Source: Candidatus Didemnitutus sp.
Lineage (GTDB): Bacteria; Verrucomicrobiota; Verrucomicrobiia; Opitutales; Opitutaceae
DNA length: 64,000 nt
Assembly: GCA_019634575.1 (NCBI GenBank)
Contig: JAHCAY010000001.1
Coordinates: 1,240,001-1,304,000, forward strand
Reading direction: 5' to 3'
Positions 50,273 through 59,308 of this stretch are shown here, piece by piece (the stretch's first letter is position 1; each line of letters starts with the position of its first letter). Below the pieces are notes generated by a model, which was not told the origin of the DNA, did no database searches, and was given only the letters and a program-made list of their open reading frames with translations. Made by a program: the position numbers and the translations under genes.

Positions 50273-53200
50273 AGATTCACGACATCCTCCAGCGCGATCC
50301 CGCGGAAAATCCCCTGATCAACCAAGGCCAGGCGCGCATCGCCGACATGGCCGATGCCAAGGCGCGCGAGGAGTTGCGGGGCGAGCTGTCCACCTTCGTC
50401 TGCGAGGGCCAGTTCTCCGACGGCTTGATCCGCATCCTGCGGTCGTTTCTGGAAAACTTCGGCCGCACCAGCCAGAAGGGCGTCTGGGTCAGCGGCTTCT
50501 ACGGCAGCGGCAAATCCCACGCCCTGAAGATGGCGGCCAGCCTGTGGCAGGATACGGCCTTCGACGACGGCGCCACGGCTCGCAGCCTCGTGCCCAACAT
50601 CCCGGATGATCTGCACGCGCTCCTGCGTGAGCTGGAAACCGCCGGCAAGCGCTCCGGCGGCCTGCTCGCCGCTGCCGGCGCTCTGCCCAGCGGCACCACG
50701 GAGAACGTGCGCCTCACGATCCTCTCAATTCTGCTCAAGGCCACCGGCCTGCCGCCGCTCTACCCGCAGGCCAAGTTCTGCCTCTGGCTCGAATCGCAAG
50801 GCTGGTATGCCAAGGTCCAGCAAAGCGTCGCCGCGACCGGCAAGAACTTCACCAGCGAACTCAACAACCTCTACGTCAGCAGCACCCTTGCCCGCGCCAT
50901 TCTCGCCTGCGACGCCAAGTTCGCCGCCTCCGAGGCCGACGTGCTCAAGGCCCTGCGCACCCAGTTCCCGCCGCAGGCCACTGACATCACCACCGAGGCC
51001 TTTCTCCAGACCGCCAAGGAAGCCCTGCTGCGCGTCGGCAAAAACGGGCGCATGCCGTGCACCATCCTGATCCTCGACGAGGTGCAGCAATACATCGGTG
51101 ACTCCCACATCCGCGCTACGCTAGTGACCGAGGTTGCCGAAGCCGTGTCCAAGCAGATGGACAGCCATCTCATCATCGTGGGCGCCGGCCAAAGTGCGCT
51201 CACCGACATGCCGCAGCTCCACAAGCTGCTCGACCGTTTCACCATCCGCGTGCCGCTTTCCGACATCGAGGTCGAAACCGTCACCCGCAAGGTCCTGCTC
51301 CAGAAAAAGCCCACCGGCGTGCCCGAGGTGCGCCGCATTCTCGAAACCCATGCCGGCGAGGTTTCCCGCCACCTCCAGGGCACCCGCTTGGCGGAGCGCA
51401 CCGAGGATCGCCTGACCATCCTCGACGACTACCCGTTGCTCCCGGTCCGTCGCCGTTTCTGGGAACACTGTTTCCGGCAGGTCGATGCCGCCGGCACGCA
51501 GAGCCAGCTCCGCTCCCAGCTGAGCATTATTCACAGTGCGGTCTCCAAGCTCTCGAAGCGCAACCTCGGCGCGGTGGTGCCGGCCGACGAGTTGTTCGAG
51601 TCGCTCGCACCGAGCCTCGTCAACACCGGCGTGCTCCTCCGTGAGAGCAACGAGCGCATCATCAAGGTCGGCAAGGACGAGGGCGATCTCGCCCGCCGGA
51701 TCTGCGGGCTCGTTTTTCTAATCGGCAAGCTGAAGCGCGACGACGGTCTCGATACCGGTGTTCGCGCCAACAAGGACCACATCGCCGACCTCCTTGTGGA
51801 CGACCTGACCGCCGACAACGGCAAGCTGCGCTCGGAGGTCGAATCCACCCTGAAGCGCCTCGCCGACAAGGGTGTCCTGATGGCGGTGGGCGACGAATAT
51901 CGGCTCCAGACCCGCGAGGGCAGCGAGTGGGACCGCGAATTCCGCAATCACCAGACCAAGCTCAACAACAACGACGCCACCATCCAGTTCCGCCGCGACG
52001 AACTCCTCTACGCGGAGGCGGAGCGCGCCATTCGCTCGGTTCGCAAGTTGCAGGGTCTGAGCAAGGAATCGCGCAGCCTGCTCATTGGGCGCGACTCCAC
52101 CGTCCCGGCCGGTGACGGCGTGAGTGTTCCCGTCTGGATTCGTGACGGCTGGTCCTGCTCTGAAAAGGAAGTCGTCGAGACGGTCCGCACCCTCGGTTCG
52201 GACAGCCCCTTGCTCGCCGCGTTCATCCCCCGGCAGTCCGCCCAGGACCTGCAGCGCCTGCTCGTCGAGGCCGACGCCGCCGAACAGACGCTCAACTCGC
52301 GGGGTAATCCCTCCACGCCCGAAGGCCAGGAGGCGAAACAGAGCATGGAGAGCCGCAAGGCCACCGCTGTTGCTGCCCGCGACCGGCTCATCAAGGAAAT
52401 CGTCGCCAACGCCAAGGTTTTCCAAGGCGGCGGCAACGAGGTCATCCGGCTCGCCCTCGAGGACAAGATTCGCGACGCGGCCGACGAGTCGCTCATCCGC
52501 CTCTTCCCTCGCTTCAAGGAAGGCGATTCCAACGCGTGGGAACTCGTGCTCAAGCGCGCCCGCGACGGCGCCGACCACCCGTTTCAGCCCACCGGGCACA
52601 CCGACGCCACCGAGAAACATCCCGTATGCCAGCAAGTCATCACCACCATCGGCGCCGGCAAGACCGGCACTGAGGTTCGCAAGGCGCTCCAAGCCGCGCC
52701 CTTCGGTTGGCCGCAGGATGCCATCGACGCCGCACTCATCGCGCTCCATCGCTCGCAACACCTGAGCGTCACGCTGAACGGCGCCCCCGTCGCGCTGGGC
52801 CAGCTGGCGCAGAACAATATTCCGAAGGCCGCGTTCCGGGTCGAGCAAGCCACCTTGTCGGTGGGTGACCGCCTCGCGCTGCGCAAGCTGTTCGGTCAGG
52901 CCGGCGTGTCCTGCAAGAGCGGCGAAGAAGCCGCGAAGGCCGGCGAATTTCTGCAGACCGTCATCGCGCTTGCCCGCAGCGCGGGCGGCGAGGCGCCGCT
53001 GCCTCCGGTGCCGAGTCTCACGGCCGTCGAAGACCTGCAACGTCTCGCCGGCAACCAGCAGCTCGCCGCCATCCGGGCCGCCGCGACGCCGCTCGAAACC
53101 AACCTCAAGGAATGGACCGCCGCGCGGGACCTGGCTGCGCAACGCGTGCCGGTCTGGCAACTGGTCACCCGCCTGGCCGGTCACGCCACCGCCCTGCCCA

Positions 53201-53718
53201 CAGCGGCCGAGGCCATCGCCCAGATTGAGGCGATTCGCACCCAGCGCTCGCTGCTGCAACCTCAGGACGGCGTCTCGCCTCTTCGCCGCCAGTTGGCCGA
53301 CCTGCTGCGCGCTGCGGTGCAGCAAGCCCAGCAGGCGCTGGAGACCGCCTACACCCAGCACCTCGCTGCGCTCGAAGCTTCGGAAGTCTGGCAGCGCATC
53401 GCTCCTGCCGACCGCACCCGCCTCCTCGCCCACGCCGGCATTGCCAAACCCGCCGCCCCCGACCTCGCTACGGACGACAAGCTGCTCGCCGCCCTCGAAG
53501 CCCTGCCGCTCGCGCAGTGGCACGACCGGATTGCCGCGCTCCCGGCCCGCTTCGCCGCCGTCGCCAAAGCCGCCGCCGAGCTGCTCGAACCCAAGGTCCA
53601 GCACGTGCACCTCGCCAGCACCGTCCTCCGCTCCGAAGCTGACGTGAAGCAATGGCTCGCCGAACAGGAGAAAACGCTCCTTGAGCGCCTCAAGTCCGGT
53701 CCGGTCGTAATTTCGTAA
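50269..53718 (+). CDS. brxC: BREX P-loop ATPase BrxC
   Basis: 1149 residues from ATG 50269 (MKIHDILQRDPAENPLINQGQARI). A large AAA-type ATPase, with Walker A GFYGSGKSH (about 76-84) and Walker B ILILDEVQQYI (about 266-276). The middle part holds winged-helix-like and coiled segments, and the C-terminal third (from about 900) is a long Ala/Leu helix region. It is about the usual length for BrxC (about 1200). Needed for both methylation and phage exclusion in studied BREX systems. Confidence 0.94.
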   Translation: MKIHDILQRDPAENPLINQGQARIADMADAKAREELRGELSTFVCEGQFSDGLIRILRSFLENFGRTSQKGVWVSGFYGSGKSHALKMAASLWQDTAFDDGATARSLVPNIPDDLHALLRELETAGKRSGGLLAAAGALPSGTTENVRLTILSILLKATGLPPLYPQAKFCLWLESQGWYAKVQQSVAATGKNFTSELNNLYVSSTLARAILACDAKFAASEADVLKALRTQFPPQATDITTEAFLQTAKEALLRVGKNGRMPCTILILDEVQQYIGDSHIRATLVTEVAEAVSKQMDSHLIIVGAGQSALTDMPQLHKLLDRFTIRVPLSDIEVETVTRKVLLQKKPTGVPEVRRILETHAGEVSRHLQGTRLAERTEDRLTILDDYPLLPVRRRFWEHCFRQVDAAGTQSQLRSQLSIIHSAVSKLSKRNLGAVVPADELFESLAPSLVNTGVLLRESNERIIKVGKDEGDLARRICGLVFLIGKLKRDDGLDTGVRANKDHIADLLVDDLTADNGKLRSEVESTLKRLADKGVLMAVGDEYRLQTREGSEWDREFRNHQTKLNNNDATIQFRRDELLYAEAERAIRSVRKLQGLSKESRSLLIGRDSTVPAGDGVSVPVWIRDGWSCSEKEVVETVRTLGSDSPLLAAFIPRQSAQDLQRLLVEADAAEQTLNSRGNPSTPEGQEAKQSMESRKATAVAARDRLIKEIVANAKVFQGGGNEVIRLALEDKIRDAADESLIRLFPRFKEGDSNAWELVLKRARDGADHPFQPTGHTDATEKHPVCQQVITTIGAGKTGTEVRKALQAAPFGWPQDAIDAALIALHRSQHLSVTLNGAPVALGQLAQNNIPKAAFRVEQATLSVGDRLALRKLFGQAGVSCKSGEEAAKAGEFLQTVIALARSAGGEAPLPPVPSLTAVEDLQRLAGNQQLAAIRAAATPLETNLKEWTAARDLAAQRVPVWQLVTRLAGHATALPTAAEAIAQIEAIRTQRSLLQPQDGVSPLRRQLADLLRAAVQQAQQALETAYTQHLAALEASEVWQRIAPADRTRLLAHAGIAKPAAPDLATDDKLLAALEALPLAQWHDRIAALPARFAAVAKAAAELLEPKVQHVHLASTVLRSEADVKQWLAEQEKTLLERLKSGPVVIS

Positions 53719-53729
53719 CTCGCCCACCC

Positions 53730-54755
53730 ATGTCGCGCCCGACCATCTTCCTCAGCCATTCCTCTGCCGACGAAAAGCTCGTCGAAGAATTGTCTGATTT
53801 GCTGGCCACGGGGTGCGGCATCCGGGGTGATCAGATCATCATCACCACATTGCCCGGTCAGGGAATTCCCGCCGGCAATCCGAACTATATCGCGTGGCTG
53901 CAAGACCGTCTGGCGGACTCCGCCCTGGTGATTCTGCTGCTGAGTCCGAACTATTTTGAGAGCAAATTCTGTCTCTGCGAGATGGGAGCCGCTTGGGGAC
54001 TCAAGATGCCATGTTTCCCGTTGGTCGTGCCGCCACTCAAAAAGAGTGAAGTCAAAGCCGTGATGGCGGTTAGCCAGAACCTGAACATTGACGACGAGTC
54101 CTGCCTGGACGAGCTGCGCGATCAGGTGCGTGACTTGCTCAAGTCAGAGCTGAAGACGGCTATCTGGACAGTGAAGCGGGACGCGTTTCTCAAGAAACTT
54201 CCCGGCATCCTTAAAAAGCTTCCGCAACCTGATAAGGTGGAGCGCAGCATTCTCGAAGCGGCCGAGGCAAAGTATGCAGCGAGCCTCGAAGAGGTTGCCG
54301 CCAAGGAGAAAGAAATTTCAGACCTCAACGAACAGATCGCTGATTTGGAGAAGCTCAAGGACCGAGCCCAAGTCACTAAAGTCAGGGCCAAATATTCTTC
54401 GCTAGCTGATCAGTTCGAGAGCTTGTGTGAGGCTGCAGGCAAGGCCCTGCGAAACGTCGAGCTTGCGACGTCCGATTTGCTTTTCCACGAGCGGGGCGGC
54501 CCGGGAAAGCCGGTGATGGACGCTGATTGGTATGAGTCGGCCAATAAAGCGGCGGCCAATCAGGAAATTTCGACGGATGACGGATACAGCGTCTGCACTG
54601 ATCACCCGCGGGTGCGAAAGGCGGAAGCAGCACTCGACTCTCTCGGGTCTTTCATAGATCGGCTGCCAGATGGACAGCTTCAGGACGATTTCGAGGACGA
54701 GCACGAGTTTCCGCTGAATCTCTCCAACAAGGAATTCTGGAATTTTCTCCGCTAA
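53730..54755 (+). CDS. TIR-domain protein with coiled coil, embedded in the BREX operon
   Basis: 341 residues. N-terminal TIR_2-type domain (1-150): PTIFLSHSSADEKLVEELSDLL, ALVILLLSPNYFESKFCLCEMGAAWG; the Glu of CLCEMGAAW stands where NADase TIRs have their catalytic Glu. A coiled coil follows (about 170-235; AAKEKEISDLNEQIADLEKLKDRA), then a C-terminal part of about 100 residues I do not recognise. 11 bases after brxC and 8 before pglX, so it is on the operon. The second half of the gene is visibly poorer in GC than brxC and pglX. Probably an NAD-consuming effector or its sensor, by inference. Confidence 0.88.
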   Translation: MSRPTIFLSHSSADEKLVEELSDLLATGCGIRGDQIIITTLPGQGIPAGNPNYIAWLQDRLADSALVILLLSPNYFESKFCLCEMGAAWGLKMPCFPLVVPPLKKSEVKAVMAVSQNLNIDDESCLDELRDQVRDLLKSELKTAIWTVKRDAFLKKLPGILKKLPQPDKVERSILEAAEAKYAASLEEVAAKEKEISDLNEQIADLEKLKDRAQVTKVRAKYSSLADQFESLCEAAGKALRNVELATSDLLFHERGGPGKPVMDADWYESANKAAANQEISTDDGYSVCTDHPRVRKAEAALDSLGSFIDRLPDGQLQDDFEDEHEFPLNLSNKEFWNFLR

Positions 54756-54763
54756 GATCTCCC

Positions 54764-57700
54764 ATGCCCTCCCTCGCTCCCAAACTTCGCAAGGATCTCG
54801 AAAATGCCGTGAAACGGGCGCGCCGTGTCGCGGAGGCGGGCGCGGTGAAGGCGCTCGAACAGCTCGCGGTCGGACACCATGAGCCGTGGGGCAGCATGAA
54901 GGACCCGGCGCTCCGCCGTCTGCGCAACCGGCTGCGCGCGCACGGGCAGCAGCTCGGCGATGCCCGTGATGCCCAGCGGGGCACGCAGTCCATCACCCGG
55001 TTGAAGGGCGAGGTCGCCTACGAGCACTGGCACCGCATGCTCTTCGCTCGCTACCTCGCGGAGAATGATCTCCTGATCGAGCCCGAGTCGGGTCAGGCCA
55101 TGACGATGGACGAGTGCCGCGAACTCGCCCGCGAGCAGGGCAAGGACTGGCTGCCGCTCGCCTGCGGTTTCGCTCAGCAGATGCTGCCCGAGATTTTCCG
55201 GCAGGGTGACCCGGTGCTCGAAGTCGCGCTCCCGCCGGAGACGCGTTCGGAATTGGAGGACGTGCTGAATGAGCTGCCGCGCGAGGTGTTTGTCGCCTCC
55301 GACAGCCTCGGCTGGGTCTATCAATTCTGGCAGGCCGACCAGAAGGAAGCGGTCAACAAGTCGGAGAACAAGATCGGCGCCGATGAGCTGCCGGCCGTCA
55401 CGCAGCTGTTCACCGAGGACTACATGGTGGACTTCCTGCTCGATAACACGCTCGGCGCGTGGTGGGCCGGCAAGATCCTCGCCGCGAATCCCGCGCTGGC
55501 CGAGAACGCCCAGAGCGAAGCCGAACTCCGCGAAGCGTGCGCGCTGCCCGGCTGCCCGTGGACCTACCTCCGCTTCGTCCGGCCTGCCTCCGACCCTCAA
55601 CCCTCAACCCTCAACTCTCAACCAAGCTGGCATCCTGCTGCCGGCACCTTTCCCGGCTGGCCGAAGCTGGCGAAGGAACTGACCTGCCTCGATCCCTGCA
55701 TGGGCAGCGGGCATTTCGTCGTCGCGATGTTCGAGCGCCTGGTCGCGCTGCGGATCGCCGAGGAAGGGCTCGATGAGAAAGCCGCTGTCAGCGCGGTCAT
55801 CCGCGACAACCTGTTCGGACTGGAACTCGACCCGCGGTGCACCCAGATCGCGGCCTTCAATCTCGCGCTCGCAGCGTGGCGGCGCGTGGGACACTGCGCG
55901 TTGCCGCCGATGCATCTCGCGTGCTCCGGCCTCGCGCCCAACGCCCGTGAATCGGATTGGCTGAAACTCGCTGGTGAGAGCGACAAGCTTCAGCGAGGCA
56001 TGGCGCGACTTTATCGCCTGTTTCAAAACGGACCAGTGCTCGGGAGTCTCATCAATCCCCGGGCCGGTGGTGAAGGCAATCTGATCGAGGCGGGATTTCA
56101 GGAGCTACACCCGCTCCTGGCGAAGGCGCTAGCGGAGGAATCGTCGGATGACTCCGCACTGGAGATGGCCGTGACCGCGCAAGGTATTGCCAAGGCCGCG
56201 GAAATTCTTGCCGGTCAGTTCACGCTCGTCGCCACCAACGTGCCTTACCTCGGACGAGGCAATCAGGAGACAATTCTACTGGATTATTGCGAACGAGTTC
56301 ACCCCGAGGGAAGCGCTGACCTCGCTACCTGCTTCGTCGAACGCTGCCATGCGTTCGCACGTGACGGAGGAAGCGCTGCGCTAGTCACTCCACAGAGTTG
56401 GCTATTCTTGGCGGCCTACAAAAAGCTAAGGAAACGGCTGTTGAACTATACCGAGTGGAACGCAGTAGCACGATTGGGCGCTCACGCGTTTGAGACAATT
56501 GGCGGCGAAGTCGTAAACGTGTCATTGATTGTTCACAGTTGCCGAACACCAATGCCCCCTCAGTCCTTCATCGGATTGGATGTAGCCGCGGACGATTCAC
56601 CCGTCGCGAAAGCGAAGTCGCTTCTCGGTGCAGCGGGCTCTTTGACTAGCCAGCGGCAGCAATTGAGTAATCCAGACTGGATTATTCAGTTGGGTGCCGA
56701 ATCCGGGCTCACGCGTGTGAAGGAATTTGCGTTCGTGCGGGGCGGCATAACATCGAGCGATTCACCGTATTTCCGCCGGCACTTCTGGGAGGTGAACACA
56801 CGAGATAGCCGCTGGGCCTTCCAGCAAGGCACCGTCTGGGGAACACACGATTACTCAGGGCGCGAGCTTGTTCTACTCTGGGAAGACGGTGCTGGCGTTT
56901 TGTGCAAACGAGCCGCTGGTAACGGGGCAACCATCGCGGGACGAGATGCGTGGGGCCGATTTGGAGTGGCGATATCAAAAATGAGTGATCTCCATGTGAC
57001 ACTTTATTCTGGGGAGATTTTTGAAAACGTCGCTTTCGTCTTGGTTCCGCGTAATCCGGACGACCTGCCTGCCCTCTGGAGTTTCTGCTCCTCGCAGAAT
57101 TTTAAGCAAGCGGTCCGACAAGTTAACCAGGGACTATGCGTCGACCCGGGTTACTACGAGAAGGCGCCCTTCGACCTACCGCACTGGCAGAAAGTGGCGG
57201 CAGAGAAATTTCCGCACGGGTTGCCGAAGCCGTTTTCCAGCGACCCGACGCAATGGCTCTTCAACAGCCACCCAGCAGGCTCGGACGAGCCGCTGCAGGT
57301 CGCCGCGGCCCGCCTTGTCGGCTATCAGTGGCCGCGCCAGACGGGATCGAGCTTCCCGGATTGTCCGGCCCTCGGTCCGGACGGTTTGGAGAAACTGGCC
57401 GACAAGGACGGCATCGTGTGCCTCTCCGCCACGAAGGGCGAGGCGCCCGCCGCGGATCGGTTGAATGCCGTGCTGGCCGCCGCGTTCGGGGCCGAGTGGT
57501 CCGCCGCCAAGGCCCGTGAACTCATCGCCGCCACCGGCTCCTCGGCCAAGTCCCTTGCGGAGTGGTTGAGCGACGATTTTTTTGCCCAGCACTGCGAGCT
57601 GTTCCACCAGCGTCCCTTCGTCTGGCACATTTGGGACGGCCTGCGCGGCGGCTTCAGCGCGCTCGTCAACTATCATCGCCTAGCGGGACCGGACGGCGCG

Positions 57701-58213
57701 GGCCAGCGCACGCTCGAAAAACTCATCTACACCTACCTCGGCGACTGGATCGACTCCCAGCGCAAGGCCAAGAGCGACGGCGTGGAAGGCGCCGACGCGC
57801 GCCTCACCGCCGCCGAGCACCTGCGGGCACAGCTTGAGCTGATCCTGAAAGGCGAAAAGCCCTTCGACCTCTTCGTCCGCTGGAAACCCCTGCATGCGCA
57901 GCCCATCGGCTGGAATCCCGACATCAACGACGGCGTCCGCCTCAACATCCGTCCGTTCATGACCGCCAAGCCCCTGAGCGCCCGCGGCAAAAACGCCTGC
58001 ATCCTCCGCGTGCCTCCCAAGGGCATCAAGTGGGACAAGGACCGCGGCAAGGAACCCGAGCGCCCCAAGGCCGACTTCCCCTGGTTCTGGTCCTGGGACG
58101 GCACAACCGACGATTTCAAAGGCGGCGCCACCTTCGACGGCAACCGCTGGAACGACTGCCACTACTCCCTCGCCACCAAACAAGCCGCCCGCGAGCGGCG
58201 TGGCACCAAATAA
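54764..58213 (+). CDS. pglX: BREX adenine-specific DNA methyltransferase PglX
   Basis: 1149 residues. Methylates the N6 of adenine in a non-palindromic site to mark self DNA. Motif I DPCMGSGHF (from residue 310), the (N/D)PPY-type motif IV as TNVPYLG (Asn492), VTPQSWLFLAAYKKLRKRLL after it, and a C-terminal conserved end RPFVWHIWDGLRGGFSALVNYHRL ... FPWFWSWDG. Two oddities: a 7-bp tandem repeat at 55594-55621 just before motif I, and a lower-GC stretch (about 56270-57200) covering the likely target recognition domain. Confidence 0.95.
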   Translation: MPSLAPKLRKDLENAVKRARRVAEAGAVKALEQLAVGHHEPWGSMKDPALRRLRNRLRAHGQQLGDARDAQRGTQSITRLKGEVAYEHWHRMLFARYLAENDLLIEPESGQAMTMDECRELAREQGKDWLPLACGFAQQMLPEIFRQGDPVLEVALPPETRSELEDVLNELPREVFVASDSLGWVYQFWQADQKEAVNKSENKIGADELPAVTQLFTEDYMVDFLLDNTLGAWWAGKILAANPALAENAQSEAELREACALPGCPWTYLRFVRPASDPQPSTLNSQPSWHPAAGTFPGWPKLAKELTCLDPCMGSGHFVVAMFERLVALRIAEEGLDEKAAVSAVIRDNLFGLELDPRCTQIAAFNLALAAWRRVGHCALPPMHLACSGLAPNARESDWLKLAGESDKLQRGMARLYRLFQNGPVLGSLINPRAGGEGNLIEAGFQELHPLLAKALAEESSDDSALEMAVTAQGIAKAAEILAGQFTLVATNVPYLGRGNQETILLDYCERVHPEGSADLATCFVERCHAFARDGGSAALVTPQSWLFLAAYKKLRKRLLNYTEWNAVARLGAHAFETIGGEVVNVSLIVHSCRTPMPPQSFIGLDVAADDSPVAKAKSLLGAAGSLTSQRQQLSNPDWIIQLGAESGLTRVKEFAFVRGGITSSDSPYFRRHFWEVNTRDSRWAFQQGTVWGTHDYSGRELVLLWEDGAGVLCKRAAGNGATIAGRDAWGRFGVAISKMSDLHVTLYSGEIFENVAFVLVPRNPDDLPALWSFCSSQNFKQAVRQVNQGLCVDPGYYEKAPFDLPHWQKVAAEKFPHGLPKPFSSDPTQWLFNSHPAGSDEPLQVAAARLVGYQWPRQTGSSFPDCPALGPDGLEKLADKDGIVCLSATKGEAPAADRLNAVLAAAFGAEWSAAKARELIAATGSSAKSLAEWLSDDFFAQHCELFHQRPFVWHIWDGLRGGFSALVNYHRLAGPDGAGQRTLEKLIYTYLGDWIDSQRKAKSDGVEGADARLTAAEHLRAQLELILKGEKPFDLFVRWKPLHAQPIGWNPDINDGVRLNIRPFMTAKPLSARGKNACILRVPPKGIKWDKDRGKEPERPKADFPWFWSWDGTTDDFKGGATFDGNRWNDCHYSLATKQAARERRGTK
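55594..55621 (+). repeat. Heptanucleotide tandem repeat in pglX
   Basis: Three copies of CCCTCAA followed by CTCTCAA, four 7-bp units in a row, coding a Pro/Ser/Asn/Gln-rich linker (about residues 277-286). As 7 is not a multiple of 3, gain or loss of one unit shifts the frame before methyltransferase motif I. Confidence 0.85.
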
Positions 58214-58214
58214 G

Positions 58215-58703
58215 ATGAATCCCACCACCCCAGAATCATCCATCGATCCGCAGGTCCCGGCCTTGCTCGAGAATGAGGCCGTTCATAAGCACCTCGACAT
58301 CCTTCAGGGGATCATCGAGCGCCTCGCCGGCAACGCGAGCAGTTGCAAGAACTGGTGCATCACCTTGGTTTCCGGTGCGGTCGTCCTGTCATTCACTGCT
58401 GATTTGAAGGTGGAGCATAAGGTGATTTACCACCTCGCCTACGCGCTGATCGCCATCTTTCTGCTGCTCGATTCCTATTACCATGCCCTGGAGCGGGCCT
58501 TCCGCAGCCAGTCTAACCAACTCGTTAGGTCCATTCATGCCGGCAACTGTGATCCCGCCAGGATCCTCGTGATCGAATCGCACAAAGGCATTTGGAAGAC
58601 CGTCGGGCTGACGTTGCGCGCCGCGGTCTCTTCTCCCGCCACCGGAGGATTTTATCTCATCCTCGCTGCGGCGGTCTTTCTCACCAGCTGGCTTTGCCAC
58701 TAA
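58215..58703 (+). CDS. Small membrane protein, first gene of the TIR cassette
   Basis: 162 residues from ATG 58215, one base after the pglX stop; an in-frame ATG at 58200 would overlap pglX. Three hydrophobic segments: NWCITLVSGAVVLSFTADL (about 50-68), VIYHLAYALIAIFLLLDSYYHAL (about 74-97) and GGFYLILAAAVFLTSWLCH at the C-terminus. The second ends in DSYYHALERAFRSQ, a pattern I associate with small defence-linked membrane proteins, perhaps related to SLATT-type pore formers. A membrane-damaging or membrane-anchoring partner of the TIR protein next to it is possible. Confidence 0.75.
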   Translation: MNPTTPESSIDPQVPALLENEAVHKHLDILQGIIERLAGNASSCKNWCITLVSGAVVLSFTADLKVEHKVIYHLAYALIAIFLLLDSYYHALERAFRSQSNQLVRSIHAGNCDPARILVIESHKGIWKTVGLTLRAAVSSPATGGFYLILAAAVFLTSWLCH

Positions 58704-58708
58704 TCGCC

Positions 58709-59293
58709 ATGGCCGACAAACGCGTCTACTTCAGTTTTCATTACCAGGATGTCTCCGACTTCCGGGCCAACGTCGTTCGCAATCACAAGATTGTAGGCTC
58801 AGATTCAAAGTCGGCTGGTTACCTCGACGCCTCGATCTGGGAGGAGGCAAAAAAGAAGGGTGACCTTGCGCTCAAGCGGATGATCAACGCGGAACTCGAT
58901 TACACGTCCGTCACGGTCGTGCTGATTGGCTCCGAAACCTATGATCGCCGCTGGGTGCGCTACGAGATCATGAAGAGCCTGGAAAGAGGGAACGGCCTGA
59001 TCGCGATCCACATCAATGCGATCAAGGACAAGTTTGGCTACACCAAGCCGGCCGGTCCCAACCCCTTCGACCATCTGGCGCTGTCGATTAGCGCGGACGG
59101 CAAGCGGGCGAGCCCGATGGAGCATCGTAACCAACAGTGGATCGACTACGCGGACCTCGACGGTTGGGGTGTCAGCGGAGTGCTTCCGTCAGATCAGCAC
59201 GGCAAGGCCTTCAAACTTACCCAGTGGTTTCGGACCTATGACTGGGTCGCCAACGACGGCTACAACAACTTCGCCTCGTGGATTGGCGCCTGA
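58709..59293 (+). CDS. MTH538 TIR-like (DUF1863) protein, ThsB-like
   Basis: 194 residues from ATG 58709, 5 bases after the membrane protein gene. DUF1863 fold: RVYFSFHYQDVSDFRANVVRN, DASIWEEAKKKGDLALKRMINAEL, SVTVVLIGSETYDRRWVRYEIMKSLERGNGLIAIHIN. The Glu of WVRYEI is at the place of the TIR catalytic Glu. Relatives act as the Thoeris sensor ThsB, which makes a cyclic ADP-ribose signal on phage infection. No ThsA (SIR2/SLOG) is in the window. Confidence 0.88.
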   Translation: MADKRVYFSFHYQDVSDFRANVVRNHKIVGSDSKSAGYLDASIWEEAKKKGDLALKRMINAELDYTSVTVVLIGSETYDRRWVRYEIMKSLERGNGLIAIHINAIKDKFGYTKPAGPNPFDHLALSISADGKRASPMEHRNQQWIDYADLDGWGVSGVLPSDQHGKAFKLTQWFRTYDWVANDGYNNFASWIGA

Positions 59294-59308
59294 GTCCACG
59301 CTAACGAC

